This document shows positions 55,860-63,608 of a stretch of DNA of 64,000 bases, one piece after another. A program made the translations under genes and the position numbers. The stretch is from Brachybacterium vulturis (lineage in GTDB: Bacteria > Actinomycetota > Actinomycetes > Actinomycetales > Dermabacteraceae). The notes beneath the pieces were generated by a model that was not told the origin of the DNA, searched no databases, and saw nothing but the letters and a program-made list of their open reading frames with translations. The DNA lies in assembly GCF_002407185.1 (NCBI RefSeq), contig NZ_CP023563.1:2852001-2916000 (forward strand), given 5' to 3'. Every line of letters begins with the position of its first letter. Position 1 is the first letter of the stretch.

Positions 55860-55896
55860 CGTGCGCGTGCGCGCCCCGGTCGGGGAGCGCTCGCGA

Positions 55897-56226
55897 TCAC
55901 TCCGCGTGGGCCTCTTCGTACGCCTTGCGGATGGTGCCGGAGATGCGCCCGCGGTCCGGGACCTCGTAGCCGGCCTCACGGGCCCACTCGCGGATCCTTG
56001 CGGAATCGTTGGAGCTGGTGCGTGCGGGAGCGGTCCCGCGAGAACGACGACCGCCCACCCGGCGCGCCTTCTCCACCCAGCTGCCCAGCTCCTCACGGAG
56101 CTTCGAGGCATTCGCCTCTGACAGGTCGATCTCGTAAGCGACTCCGTCCAGGGCGAAGTTCACCGTCTCGTCGGCCTTGTCACCGGTCAGATCGTCGATG
56201 AGCTCCACGTAGGTCTTCCGTGCCAT
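55897..56226 (-). CDS. lsr2: Lsr2-type nucleoid protein (xenogeneic silencer)
   Basis: 109-residue AT-rich-DNA-binding nucleoid protein that silences foreign genes in actinobacteria. The dimerisation domain MARKTYVELIDDLTG is N-terminal, followed by a basic linker (GGRRSRGTAPAR) and the DNA-binding domain SSNDSARIREWAREAGYEVP with the minor-groove RGR at 92-94. The ATG at 56226 has AAGGGAG upstream; the open frame above it is the leader. A consensus promoter and a dyad lie in that leader. It follows lysS and a tiny membrane-protein gene, the usual lysS-lsr2 order. Confidence 0.95.
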   Translation of the reverse strand: MARKTYVELIDDLTGDKADETVNFALDGVAYEIDLSEANASKLREELGSWVEKARRVGGRRSRGTAPARTSSNDSARIREWAREAGYEVPDRGRISGTIRKAYEEAHAE

Positions 56227-56263
56227 AGGGGTTCTCCCTTGCTGGTCTGATGACGTTCTTCGT

Positions 56264-56283
56264 GCGAACTCTGATGAGTTCGC
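56264..56283. promoter_or_regulatory. Dyad in the lsr2 leader
   Basis: GCGAACTC-TGAT-GAGTTCGC: perfect 8-bp arms around a 4-base loop, just downstream of the predicted transcript start near 56288. It may be an operator for a dimer or an RNA hairpin. Confidence 0.55.
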
Positions 56284-56294
56284 CATCCGCACCC

Positions 56295-56323
56295 AGTATC
56301 AGCTGAAAGGAGCCGGATTTCAA
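56295..56323 (-). promoter_or_regulatory. lsr2 promoter
   Basis: On the minus strand TTGAAA (56318-56323), a 17-base spacer and GATACT (56295-56300) form the most consensus-like promoter here. The predicted leader is about 62 bases. The surrounding sequence is less GC-rich than average. Confidence 0.7.
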
Positions 56324-56341
56324 TACGGTTCCGATATCGAT

Positions 56342-56524
56342 TCAGGCGGAGTGATTCTGTTCATCGTTGTCGTGCAGTTCACGGTATTCCTGCTCCGCTT
56401 CGCGTTCGACGTCGCGTTCATGTCTGTCCGCGCGCATCACCGCACGCATCACGAACCAGAAGAGAAGTCCCACACCGAGGGAAGGGAGCACCGCCCCGGC
56501 TTCGAACCAGAACCCGGAATCCAT
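56342..56524 (-). CDS. Small membrane protein after lysS
   Basis: 60 residues: MDSGFWFEAGAVLPSLGVG, one membrane helix (about 10-29, LPSLGVGLLFWFVMRAVM), then a charged tail RADRHERDVEREAEQEYREL. Its ATG comes one base after the lysS stop, so it is probably translated by coupling. Codon use is GC-rich like neighbours but less biased. I do not recognise the family. Confidence 0.65.
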   Translation of the reverse strand: MDSGFWFEAGAVLPSLGVGLLFWFVMRAVMRADRHERDVEREAEQEYRELHDNDEQNHSA

Positions 56525-56525
56525 C

Positions 56526-58034
56526 TCACACCTCCGGCTTCACGAGCGGGAAGAGAATGGTCTCGCGGATTCCCAGGCCCGTCAGCGCCATGAGCAGTCG
56601 GTCCACGCCCATGCCCATGCCGCCCGTCGGCGGCAGTGCGTACTCCATCGCCTCGAGGAAGTCCTCGTCCAGGCGCATCGCCTCGTCATCGCCCTGGGCG
56701 GCGAGCTGTGCCTGCTGTGCGAACCGTTCACGCTGGATCACCGGGTCGACCAGCTCCGAGTACCCGGTGCCGAGCTCGAACCCGCGCACGTAGAGGTCCC
56801 ACTTCTCGACCACACCGGGCTGCGATCGGTGCGCCCGCACCAGCGGGCTCGTCTCGACCGGGAAGTCACGCACGAAGGTCGGTTCGTAGAGATGATCGCC
56901 GACGCGATTCTCGAACAGCTCCTCGACGAGCTTTCCGTGGCCGAACTTCGGATGATCGAGATCGAGCTCGAGACCGCGGGCGATCTCGCGAAGCCGCTGC
57001 GGGGAGGTGTCCGGGGTGATCTCCTCGCCGAGAGATTCCGAGAGGGATCCGTAGATGGTGATCTGCGCCCACTCCCCCGAGAAGTCGTACTCCGACCCGT
57101 CGGCGAGGGTGACGGTCTGGGAACCGGTGGCATGCTCGGCCGCTTCCTGCACGAGCCGCCGGGTGAGATCACCGATCGTGTCGTAGTCCCCGTAGGCCTG
57201 ATATGCCTCGAGCATCGCGAACTCGGGGGAATGCGTGGAATCCGCGCCCTCGTTGCGGAAATTGCGGTTGATCTCGAAGACCCTCTCCAAGCCGCCCACG
57301 GCCGCCCGCTTGAGGAACAGCTCCGGGGCGATCCGCAGATAGAGATCCAGGTCGAAGGCGTTCATGTGGGTGACGAACGGCCGGGCCGCGGCACCGGAGG
57401 GGATCACCTGCAGCATCGGCGTCTCGACCTCGACGAAGTCGCGATCGTGGAACGAGCTGCGCAGCGAATGCATGACCTGGGCCCGCTGGCGCACGGCGTC
57501 CCGGGCCTCCTGGCGCACGATGAGGTCCACGTAGCGGTGCCGGACCCGCGACTCCTCCGAGAGACCGGTATGGAGGACCGGGAGCGGGCGCACGGCCTTG
57601 GCCGCCATCTGCCAGGTCTCGGCGAAGACGCTCAGCTCCCCGCGGCGGGAGGCGCCCACCCGGCCGTGGAAGAAGACGTGGTCGCCGAGGTCGACGTCGG
57701 CCTTGAGAGCGGCGAGCCGCTGCTCGCCGATGACCGCCTGCGAGGCCATGATCTGCAGGCGTTGCCCGGCTCCGTCCTGGAGCGTGAGGAAGGCCAGCTT
57801 GCCGGTGTTGCGCTGGAAGACGACACGGCCGGCGACGCCGACGACGTCCTGGGTCTCCTCACCGGCGTCGAGGTGGTCGTACTGCGCACGCACCTCGGCG
57901 ATGGTGGTGGTCACCGGCACCGAGACGGGATAGGCCTCCTCGCCGCGAGCCAGCAGCCGCTCCCGCTTGGACTTGCGGACCGCGACCTGGTCGGAGGTGT
58001 CCGTCGTGTCGAGGGCAGGGGGAATCTCGCTCAT
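56526..58034 (-). CDS. lysS: Lysyl-tRNA synthetase, class II
   Basis: Charges tRNA-Lys. The 502 residues contain the anticodon-binding OB fold ([20 protein letters not shown]), motif 2 around [18 protein letters not shown], and motif 3 [16 protein letters not shown] near the C-terminus. The ATG lies 6 bases after GACAAT, another possible leaderless start. It lies 42 bases after panC; the panD and coaX genes that sit between panC and lysS in mycobacteria are absent. Confidence 0.97.
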   Translation of the reverse strand: MSEIPPALDTTDTSDQVAVRKSKRERLLARGEEAYPVSVPVTTTIAEVRAQYDHLDAGEETQDVVGVAGRVVFQRNTGKLAFLTLQDGAGQRLQIMASQAVIGEQRLAALKADVDLGDHVFFHGRVGASRRGELSVFAETWQMAAKAVRPLPVLHTGLSEESRVRHRYVDLIVRQEARDAVRQRAQVMHSLRSSFHDRDFVEVETPMLQVIPSGAAARPFVTHMNAFDLDLYLRIAPELFLKRAAVGGLERVFEINRNFRNEGADSTHSPEFAMLEAYQAYGDYDTIGDLTRRLVQEAAEHATGSQTVTLADGSEYDFSGEWAQITIYGSLSESLGEEITPDTSPQRLREIARGLELDLDHPKFGHGKLVEELFENRVGDHLYEPTFVRDFPVETSPLVRAHRSQPGVVEKWDLYVRGFELGTGYSELVDPVIQRERFAQQAQLAAQGDDEAMRLDEDFLEAMEYALPPTGGMGMGVDRLLMALTGLGIRETILFPLVKPEV

Positions 58035-58076
58035 GGGCCGATTGTCTCATCACTGCCGCTGGGAACGCCTCTCGGA

Positions 58077-58952
58077 TCAGGGTGCTGTCACCACCGCCAC
58101 AGCGGCGTCCAGCAGTCGGGTGCCCTCGACGGTGCCGGCGAGCACCACCAGCACCTCCCCGCGGTGCTCGGGGCCTATCGGCTCGAGGGTGGCCGGGTCC
58201 AGGGCATGGGCGTAGTCCCAGTCGATCTCGGCACGCTCGAGGGCTTCGCGCAGCACGGACCGGATCGCTCCCGCCGAGGGCGCGGCGGCACGCGCGGCGG
58301 CGATCGTGCGGGACAGGGCCAGCGCCTGCTCCCGGCCCGCCTCGCCGAGATAGGCGTTGCGGCTGGAGCGGGCCAGGCCCGACGGCTCGCGCTGGATCTC
58401 GACGGGCTCGATCCGCACCGGCAGGTCGAGGTCGCCGACCAGGCGCTGGATGATCGCCAGCTGCTGGGCGTCCTTGCGCCCGAACACGCTGAGGTGCGGG
58501 GCCGTCAGCTGCAGCAGCTTGGCCACCACGGTCACCACGCCGTCGAAGTGGCCGGGCCGCGCCGCCCCTTCGAGGATCCTGCCCGCCGCACCGGCGGTGA
58601 CCGAGACCATCGGCGGCAGCACCGGGTACAGCTCCTGGACCGACGGAGCGAAGACCACGTCGACGAGCCCGTCGACCAGGGCCAGATCCTGCTCGAGGGT
58701 GCGCGGGTAGGCCTCGTAGTCCTCGCCGGGGCCGAACTGGAGGGGGTTGACGAAGTCGGTGAGGATCACGTGGTCGGCGAGCTCCCGGGCCCGTTCGACC
58801 AGCGCCAGGTGGCCGGCGTGCAGCGCTCCCATGGTGAGCACCGCGGCGACGGTGCCGTCCATCGCGGCGCGCCGTGCGCGCAGCTCGGCCCTGGTGGTGA
58901 TGAGCCTCGTGGCTGCGGGGCCGGCGTCCTCGCGCGGCGGGTCCTGGGTCAT
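58077..58952 (-). CDS. panC: Pantothenate synthetase
   Basis: Joins pantoate and beta-alanine to pantothenate with ATP. The 291 residues show the HIGH-like MGALHAGHLALVERAR, VNPLQFGPGEDYEAYPR, FGRKDAQQLAIIQRLV with the KMSKS-like site, and LARSSRNAYLGE. The ATG at 58952 overlaps the DUF2520 stop as ATGA, which fixes the start; longer open frames upstream are shadow. It is the last gene of the tight folP-to-panC run. Confidence 0.95.
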   Translation of the reverse strand: MTQDPPREDAGPAATRLITTRAELRARRAAMDGTVAAVLTMGALHAGHLALVERARELADHVILTDFVNPLQFGPGEDYEAYPRTLEQDLALVDGLVDVVFAPSVQELYPVLPPMVSVTAGAAGRILEGAARPGHFDGVVTVVAKLLQLTAPHLSVFGRKDAQQLAIIQRLVGDLDLPVRIEPVEIQREPSGLARSSRNAYLGEAGREQALALSRTIAAARAAAPSAGAIRSVLREALERAEIDWDYAHALDPATLEPIGPEHRGEVLVVLAGTVEGTRLLDAAVAVVTAP

Positions 58953-59854
58953 GCCTCGTCCTCCCTCGGCGGCCGGGCCTCCAGCAGCACCCGGATCCTC
59001 TCCCGGGTGTCCTCCGGGAGTCTGGCACGGGACAGCGCCGCCAGCGCCAGCGCCCGGTAGGTGTCGGAGACATCGCCCCGCTCCCCCGGCGTCCCGGTGG
59101 CGTCGAGGTCCGCCAGCGCGTCGAGGTGCGCGCCGACGGTGCCGGCGTCCCCCCGCACGACGGGCCCGGTCAGCGCCTTCGCACCGTGGCGCAGGGACTC
59201 GTCCAGCGCGGCCTCCAGCAGCGGGCGCAGATAGGCTCCGGGGTCCTCGATCCCCAGCCGGGACAGGGCCTCGCGCGCCTGGTCCACGAGCACGACGAGG
59301 TGGTTGGCGGCGTGTGCGAGACCGGCGTGGTAGAGCGGTCGGTCGCCCTCGGCGATCACCACGGACTCGCCGCCGAGCTCGACCGCGAGGGCGGCGGCGA
59401 CGGGCAGCAGCTCGGGCGGGGCGGTGATCCCCATCGGGCAGCCGATCAGGCGAGCGAGGTCGGACCGGGTGCCGGTGAAGGTCATCGCGGGGTGCAGGGC
59501 GAGGGTCGCACTGCCTGCCCGCGCCAGCGGCGCCAGCACCTCGGTGCCGAAGCGTCCGGAGGTGTGCACGACCAGCTGCCCGCCGGGGACCATGCCGGTC
59601 GCCGCGATGCCGGCGGCCAGCGGTGCCAGCTGGTCGTCGGGCACCGCCAGCAGGAGCATCTCGCTGCGTTCGACGAGGGCGGGGACGTCGAGCAGCGGCA
59701 CGCCCGGGAGCAGCGCGGCGGCGCGGTCCCGGGAGGCGTCGGAGACGGCGTAGGCGCCGGTGATCGCGTGGCCCTCGGCGCGCAGCGCGGCGCCGAGCAC
59801 GGCCCCCACCCGGCCCGCTCCGATCACCCCGATGCCCAGCCGCGGCGGGGTCAC
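58949..59854 (-). CDS. Rossmann-like/DUF2520 oxidoreductase
   Basis: 301 residues. The NADP fold begins IGVIGAGRVGAVLGAAL; LALHPAMTFTGTRSDLARL and LAHAANHLVVLVDQA are typical DUF2520 blocks, ending with a helical dimerisation domain. Such proteins resemble ketopantoate reductase or ProC and are conserved directly before panC in actinobacteria, which suggests but does not prove a role in pantoate supply. GTG start overlapping the PH-protein stop as GTGA; coupled to panC. Confidence 0.88.
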   Translation of the reverse strand: MTPPRLGIGVIGAGRVGAVLGAALRAEGHAITGAYAVSDASRDRAAALLPGVPLLDVPALVERSEMLLLAVPDDQLAPLAAGIAATGMVPGGQLVVHTSGRFGTEVLAPLARAGSATLALHPAMTFTGTRSDLARLIGCPMGITAPPELLPVAAALAVELGGESVVIAEGDRPLYHAGLAHAANHLVVLVDQAREALSRLGIEDPGAYLRPLLEAALDESLRHGAKALTGPVVRGDAGTVGAHLDALADLDATGTPGERGDVSDTYRALALAALSRARLPEDTRERIRVLLEARPPREDEA

Positions 59855-61470
59855 TGCGGTCCCCCGGCCGGTCCCGCCGGGGCGCCGCCGATCGCCAGTG
59901 CGGGCTGCGGCCAGTGCTCCCGGTCCCGATAGCGGCGCAGGGTGGCGGCGTCGCGGGCGAGCACGGCGTGGAGCGCGAGGACGTCACGGCGGGGAAGGTC
60001 CGACAGCTGCATGGTCTCGCCGGCGACGCCGACCTGCAGGTCCAGGACCCCCAGCTTCCGGGCGAAGGGGCCGTCCTGGACGGTGAGGCCCTGGAGCCGT
60101 TCCCGGGGGATGATCTCCAGGTGCCGCGTGAGGATCCCGCTGCGCTGGATCAGCGCCCCCGGCAGGAGCACCGCCACGCGGGTCCGTCGGGCGATCCAGA
60201 AGCCGCGGACCGGCGTGCGCAGCCCGTCGATCTCCCGGGCCGGAGCGGAGAGCAGATGCTCGATGGTCCCGGGATCGTCCGGGGTGCCCAGCGGCGCGGC
60301 CAGGTGGCCGAGCGTCGCCCGCAGCTCCTCGCGGGTGCCGACCGGCAGCACGTGCGCGGCCCCGTTCTCCTCGCTGTCCTCGATGCCGGCGACGGTGACG
60401 CTGACCCCGGTCCAGTCGGGCCCGCGCCACAGCAGCGGCCGGCGCAGCGCGAAGCGCTGGATGCGCCCCGCGGCGATGTTGTCGGTGCGGGTGTTGGCCA
60501 GCCCGCGCCGCATCCGCAGGCCGCGCTCGGTGATGCGGGAGACGAAGCCCCACCCGGACTCGATGCGGCCGAAGACGTACTTCGGGATCGCGATCGCGGT
60601 GGGCAGCAGGGCCACCAGGATCGCGAAGGACACGCCGTCCTGCCAGATCGTCAGGCCGATCGCCGCCAGCACGCCGACGACGCCCACGAGGATGCTGAGG
60701 AGGAAGCCCGGGTCGCGCAGCAGCGAATGGACCAGGCGCCGGGTCGGGATCTGCGCGATCAGCTCCCCGTCGGTGACGTCATCGTGGAGGAATCCCTCCC
60801 GCGGGTGTCCGGCCGGTCCCTCCGCACCCGCCCGCGGGTCGGCTGCTGCCGGGGCCTGCGACGGAGCTCGCCGATCCCCCGCCGGCGAGGCCGCCTCCGA
60901 GCCGGCCGCCGGGTCCCGATCCGGCTCCCGTGCCGGGGCATCGAGCGCGGCGACGTCGAGGATGCCGCGGCGCAGCTGCTCGGCGTCCCCGGAGCGGATG
61001 TACTCGATGTCGAGGTAGGAGTCACCGCCGCCGGCGACCTCGACCCGCACCTTCGCCAGGCCCAGCAGGCGCGCCAGCAGCGGCCGCTCGACCGAGACCG
61101 ACTCGATGCGGGCACGGGGGGCGTACTCCTGTGACCGGCTGATCATGCCGCGGTGCAGGGAGACCCCGGCCTCGTCGACCGCATAGGTGGTGAACCACCA
61201 GCTGAGCGCCGAGAGGACGATGGCGATCACGACGACCACCACCAGCACGCCCATCCCGATCAGGGCGCGCATCACGGTGAAGTCCTCGGCCAGGCGGGCG
61301 ATGTTCTGTGCGGTGAGCACGGCGATGACGCCCACCACGATCTTCCATCCGGTCACCAACGGGGTGATCGGGTGGGTGCGGCGGCGCGCGGCCGTGGATC
61401 CGGGCTCGGCGGCGGGAGCCGGCGCGGACGGGGAGTCGGACTCGGCGGCACCGTGATCGGGGGTGCTCAC
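59851..61470 (-). CDS. Bacterial-PH (YdbT-like) membrane protein, large
   Basis: 539 residues. It has paired membrane helices near residues 35-60 and 70-95, a bPH2 (DUF304) domain (YAVDEAGVSLHRGMISRS...RIESVSVERPLL), a disordered Pro/Ala linker (about 175-235), another helix pair (LLSILVGVVGVLAAIGLTIW, ILVALLPTAIAIP), a second PH domain and a third C-terminal one (LIQRSGILTRHLEIIPRERL). Function is unknown; E. coli-type relatives YdbS/YdbT are implicated only loosely in envelope stress. GTG start overlapping the small PH gene as GTGA. Confidence 0.85.
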   Translation of the reverse strand: MSTPDHGAAESDSPSAPAPAAEPGSTAARRRTHPITPLVTGWKIVVGVIAVLTAQNIARLAEDFTVMRALIGMGVLVVVVVIAIVLSALSWWFTTYAVDEAGVSLHRGMISRSQEYAPRARIESVSVERPLLARLLGLAKVRVEVAGGGDSYLDIEYIRSGDAEQLRRGILDVAALDAPAREPDRDPAAGSEAASPAGDRRAPSQAPAAADPRAGAEGPAGHPREGFLHDDVTDGELIAQIPTRRLVHSLLRDPGFLLSILVGVVGVLAAIGLTIWQDGVSFAILVALLPTAIAIPKYVFGRIESGWGFVSRITERGLRMRRGLANTRTDNIAAGRIQRFALRRPLLWRGPDWTGVSVTVAGIEDSEENGAAHVLPVGTREELRATLGHLAAPLGTPDDPGTIEHLLSAPAREIDGLRTPVRGFWIARRTRVAVLLPGALIQRSGILTRHLEIIPRERLQGLTVQDGPFARKLGVLDLQVGVAGETMQLSDLPRRDVLALHAVLARDAATLRRYRDREHWPQPALAIGGAPAGPAGGPQ

Positions 61471-62099
61471 AGCGCCGCCATGGTCTCGATGCCACGAGCG
61501 GTCAGCAGCGCGCGCAGGCGTTCCGCCTCCGCCTTCGGCAGTCCCGGCAGGACGACGGTCGAGGCGCCGTTGGCCGTGCTCACCGTCAGCTTCGCGAGCC
61601 CGTACCGACGATCCACCGGTCCCTCGTCGATCTTCACCGACTGCACCCGGCCGTACGGGATGGTCTGGACGGAGCGGAACATGATGCCGCTGGCGATGGT
61701 GAGGTCCTCCTCGGCGTCGAGATAGCCGATGGCCCGCACCCGGCGCGGCGTGAGCAGCAGGTGCTGGAGCAGGATCAGCAGCGGCAGCAGGCCCAGTGCG
61801 GCGAGCCACCACATCCCGGTCAGCGCGGCCGCCGTGATCGCGCCGGCGATCATCAGCGCCCAGATCACGTCGCCGACGATGCCCGCCACGTAGCGGGCAG
61901 GGATCAGCGAGGTCGAGACCGGCCGCAGGGCGCCCGCGCCGAGCAGCCCCTCGGGATCGTCCGGCAGCGCCGGACGGGGCGCCCCGGCATCGGGGCCGGC
62001 CGGCGGCGCGGTGGCCCGCGGCGTGCCCGGCACGGGGTCCGACGCGATGGCCGGGACGGTCGGCGCGGCGGGATCAGGGGTGGAGCTCATGGGCACCAT
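61467..62099 (-). CDS. Bacterial-PH (YdbS-like) membrane protein, small
   Basis: 210 residues. A Pro/Ala-rich N-terminus (1-55), two membrane helices (about 72-112, VIWALMIAGAITAAALTGM and WWLAALGLLPLLILLQHLLL), then one bPH2 domain (LTPRRVRAIGYLDAEEDLTI, QTIPYGRVQSVKIDEGPVDR, GLAKLTVSTANGAS). The ATG at 62099 is chosen because GGAG lies 8 bases upstream; a longer frame from 62228 would overlap DUF3180. It is the partner of the large PH protein next to it. Confidence 0.85.
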   Translation of the reverse strand: MVPMSSTPDPAAPTVPAIASDPVPGTPRATAPPAGPDAGAPRPALPDDPEGLLGAGALRPVSTSLIPARYVAGIVGDVIWALMIAGAITAAALTGMWWLAALGLLPLLILLQHLLLTPRRVRAIGYLDAEEDLTIASGIMFRSVQTIPYGRVQSVKIDEGPVDRRYGLAKLTVSTANGASTVVLPGLPKAEAERLRALLTARGIETMAAL

Positions 62100-62184
62100 C
62101 GTGTCATCTCCGGGCCCGTTCGCATCCTGCGCAGGGTCGGCGCCGGATCCGCCGAAGGTCGACGATCGGCGGCCGTCCCCCGGC

Positions 62185-62694
62185 TCAGCTGCCGGCCCCC
62201 GCCCGCTCACGGGTCCCGTCCCCGTCATCGGGCGGCAGCTGGCCCCAGCGCTCGACGACCACGCCCAGCACCCCCAGCACGATCCCGGCGAGAGCGGCCG
62301 CCGCGGTGGGCAGGATCCCCCGCCACGGATCCCCGGTGCCCGTCAGGAGCAGGAACAGCGCCTGCCCGACGAAGATCCCGCCGACCACGGCCCCGGTGTA
62401 GGCACAGGCCCGGGCGAGCAGCACGGTGCGATAGGCGGTGGGCAGGTCGATCTGGTGGCGGCGCGGGGCGAAGCTCGGATGCTCGCTGCGCTCGGCGCTC
62501 TCGAGCATGTAGCGCCGCAGCGGCAGGCCGAACAGCAGCAGCACAGCGCCCAGCACCAGCAGCACCACCGTGGTGAGCCAGCCGGCGATCGGCAGGGCAT
62601 GGCCGCGGGCGGCCAGGGCCTCCAGCATCTGCGCCCCGAAGCCTGCACCGACCACGAGGATCAGCACCAGGACCGGCACGTTCAGGGGTCTCAC
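62185..62694 (-). CDS. DUF3180 membrane protein
   Basis: 169 residues with four membrane helices: about 5-24 (VPVLVLILVVGAGFGAQML), 35-56 (AGWLTTVVLLVLGAVLLLFG), 93-115 and 122-148. The family is unknown but is conserved right after folK in actinobacteria. The GTG at 62694 overlaps the folB-folK stop as GTGA and is used for that reason. C-terminal tail is charged. Confidence 0.88.
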   Translation of the reverse strand: MRPLNVPVLVLILVVGAGFGAQMLEALAARGHALPIAGWLTTVVLLVLGAVLLLFGLPLRRYMLESAERSEHPSFAPRRHQIDLPTAYRTVLLARACAYTGAVVGGIFVGQALFLLLTGTGDPWRGILPTAAAALAGIVLGVLGVVVERWGQLPPDDGDGTRERAGAGS

Positions 62695-63608
62695 AAGATC
62701 CCGTACCCCTCGACCTCGGGGCCGGGACGCAGCCCCTCGCGATCCTCGGCGGTCGCCAGCAGTGCGCCGATCGGGCCGTGCCCCGGCAGCTCGGCGTCGG
62801 GACGCGCGGCGTGCCAGGGGGCCAGCACGAAGGCGCGCAGGTGGGCGCGCGGATGCGGCACGACGAGGGCCTCGTCCGCGCTGGTCCAGTCGCCGTAGGT
62901 GATCACATCCACGTCGAGGGTGCGCGGCCCCCAGCGCACCAGCCGTTCGCGGCGGGCGGCGTGCTCCGCGCGCTGCGCCGCCTCGAGCAGCCCGAACGGG
63001 CCCAGGCTCGTGCGCACCCCGATCACGGAGTTCAGGAACGCGCCCTGGTCCGCCGGGCCGCCGACGGGAGCGGTCTCCAGCACCGGAGCGGTCCACTCCA
63101 CCTCGATGCCGTCCGTCCCGGCCAGCAGCTCGAGCGCGCCGTGGAGGTGCCGGGCGCGGTCACCGAGGTTGGTGCCGAGCGCGAGCACCGCGTCGACCCC
63201 GGCGGCGTCCCGCTGGATGCTCACGGTGACGTCGCCGACGGGCAGCCCGACCGGTGCGGCCGGCTTGTGGATCCGGACCCCGACCCGACGCACCAGCGGA
63301 TGGCCGGTGTCGGTGAGGATCCGCTGGGCGATCCGCTCCGCGAGGGTCTCGACCAGCGCATGAGGGCCGCCGGTGAGCTCCTCGTGGACGGCGTGCGCCA
63401 CCTCGGCGTAGTTCACGGTGCGCGAGAGCGCATCGGTGCGGCCCGCCGGTCCGGTGGCCAGGTGGAGGGTGATATCGGCGAGGAACTGCTGACCGAGCTG
63501 CGTCTCCGCCTCCAGCACCCCGTGATGGCCCCAGGCGCGGATCCCGGTCACCTCGATGCGGTCCAGACGCTCCGGGCCGACGACCGGCCCTCCCCTCTCC
63601 GCGTTCAT
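62691..63608 (-). CDS. folK: Fused dihydroneopterin aldolase / HPPK (FolB-FolK)
   Basis: 305-residue bifunctional folate enzyme. Residues 15-132 are FolB: IRAWGHHGVLEAETQLGQQF (catalytic pocket), TVNYAEVAHAVHEELTG and VRIHKPAAPVGLPVGDV. Residues 138-290 are FolK: AVLALGTNLGDRARHL, ETAPVGGPADQGAFLN and the signature RWGPRTLDVDVITYG. These are separate genes in mycobacteria, so this is a fusion, though common in other actinobacteria. Overlaps folP upstream and DUF3180 downstream. Confidence 0.95.
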   Translation of the reverse strand: MNAERGGPVVGPERLDRIEVTGIRAWGHHGVLEAETQLGQQFLADITLHLATGPAGRTDALSRTVNYAEVAHAVHEELTGGPHALVETLAERIAQRILTDTGHPLVRRVGVRIHKPAAPVGLPVGDVTVSIQRDAAGVDAVLALGTNLGDRARHLHGALELLAGTDGIEVEWTAPVLETAPVGGPADQGAFLNSVIGVRTSLGPFGLLEAAQRAEHAARRERLVRWGPRTLDVDVITYGDWTSADEALVVPHPRAHLRAFVLAPWHAARPDAELPGHGPIGALLATAEDREGLRPGPEVEGYGIL

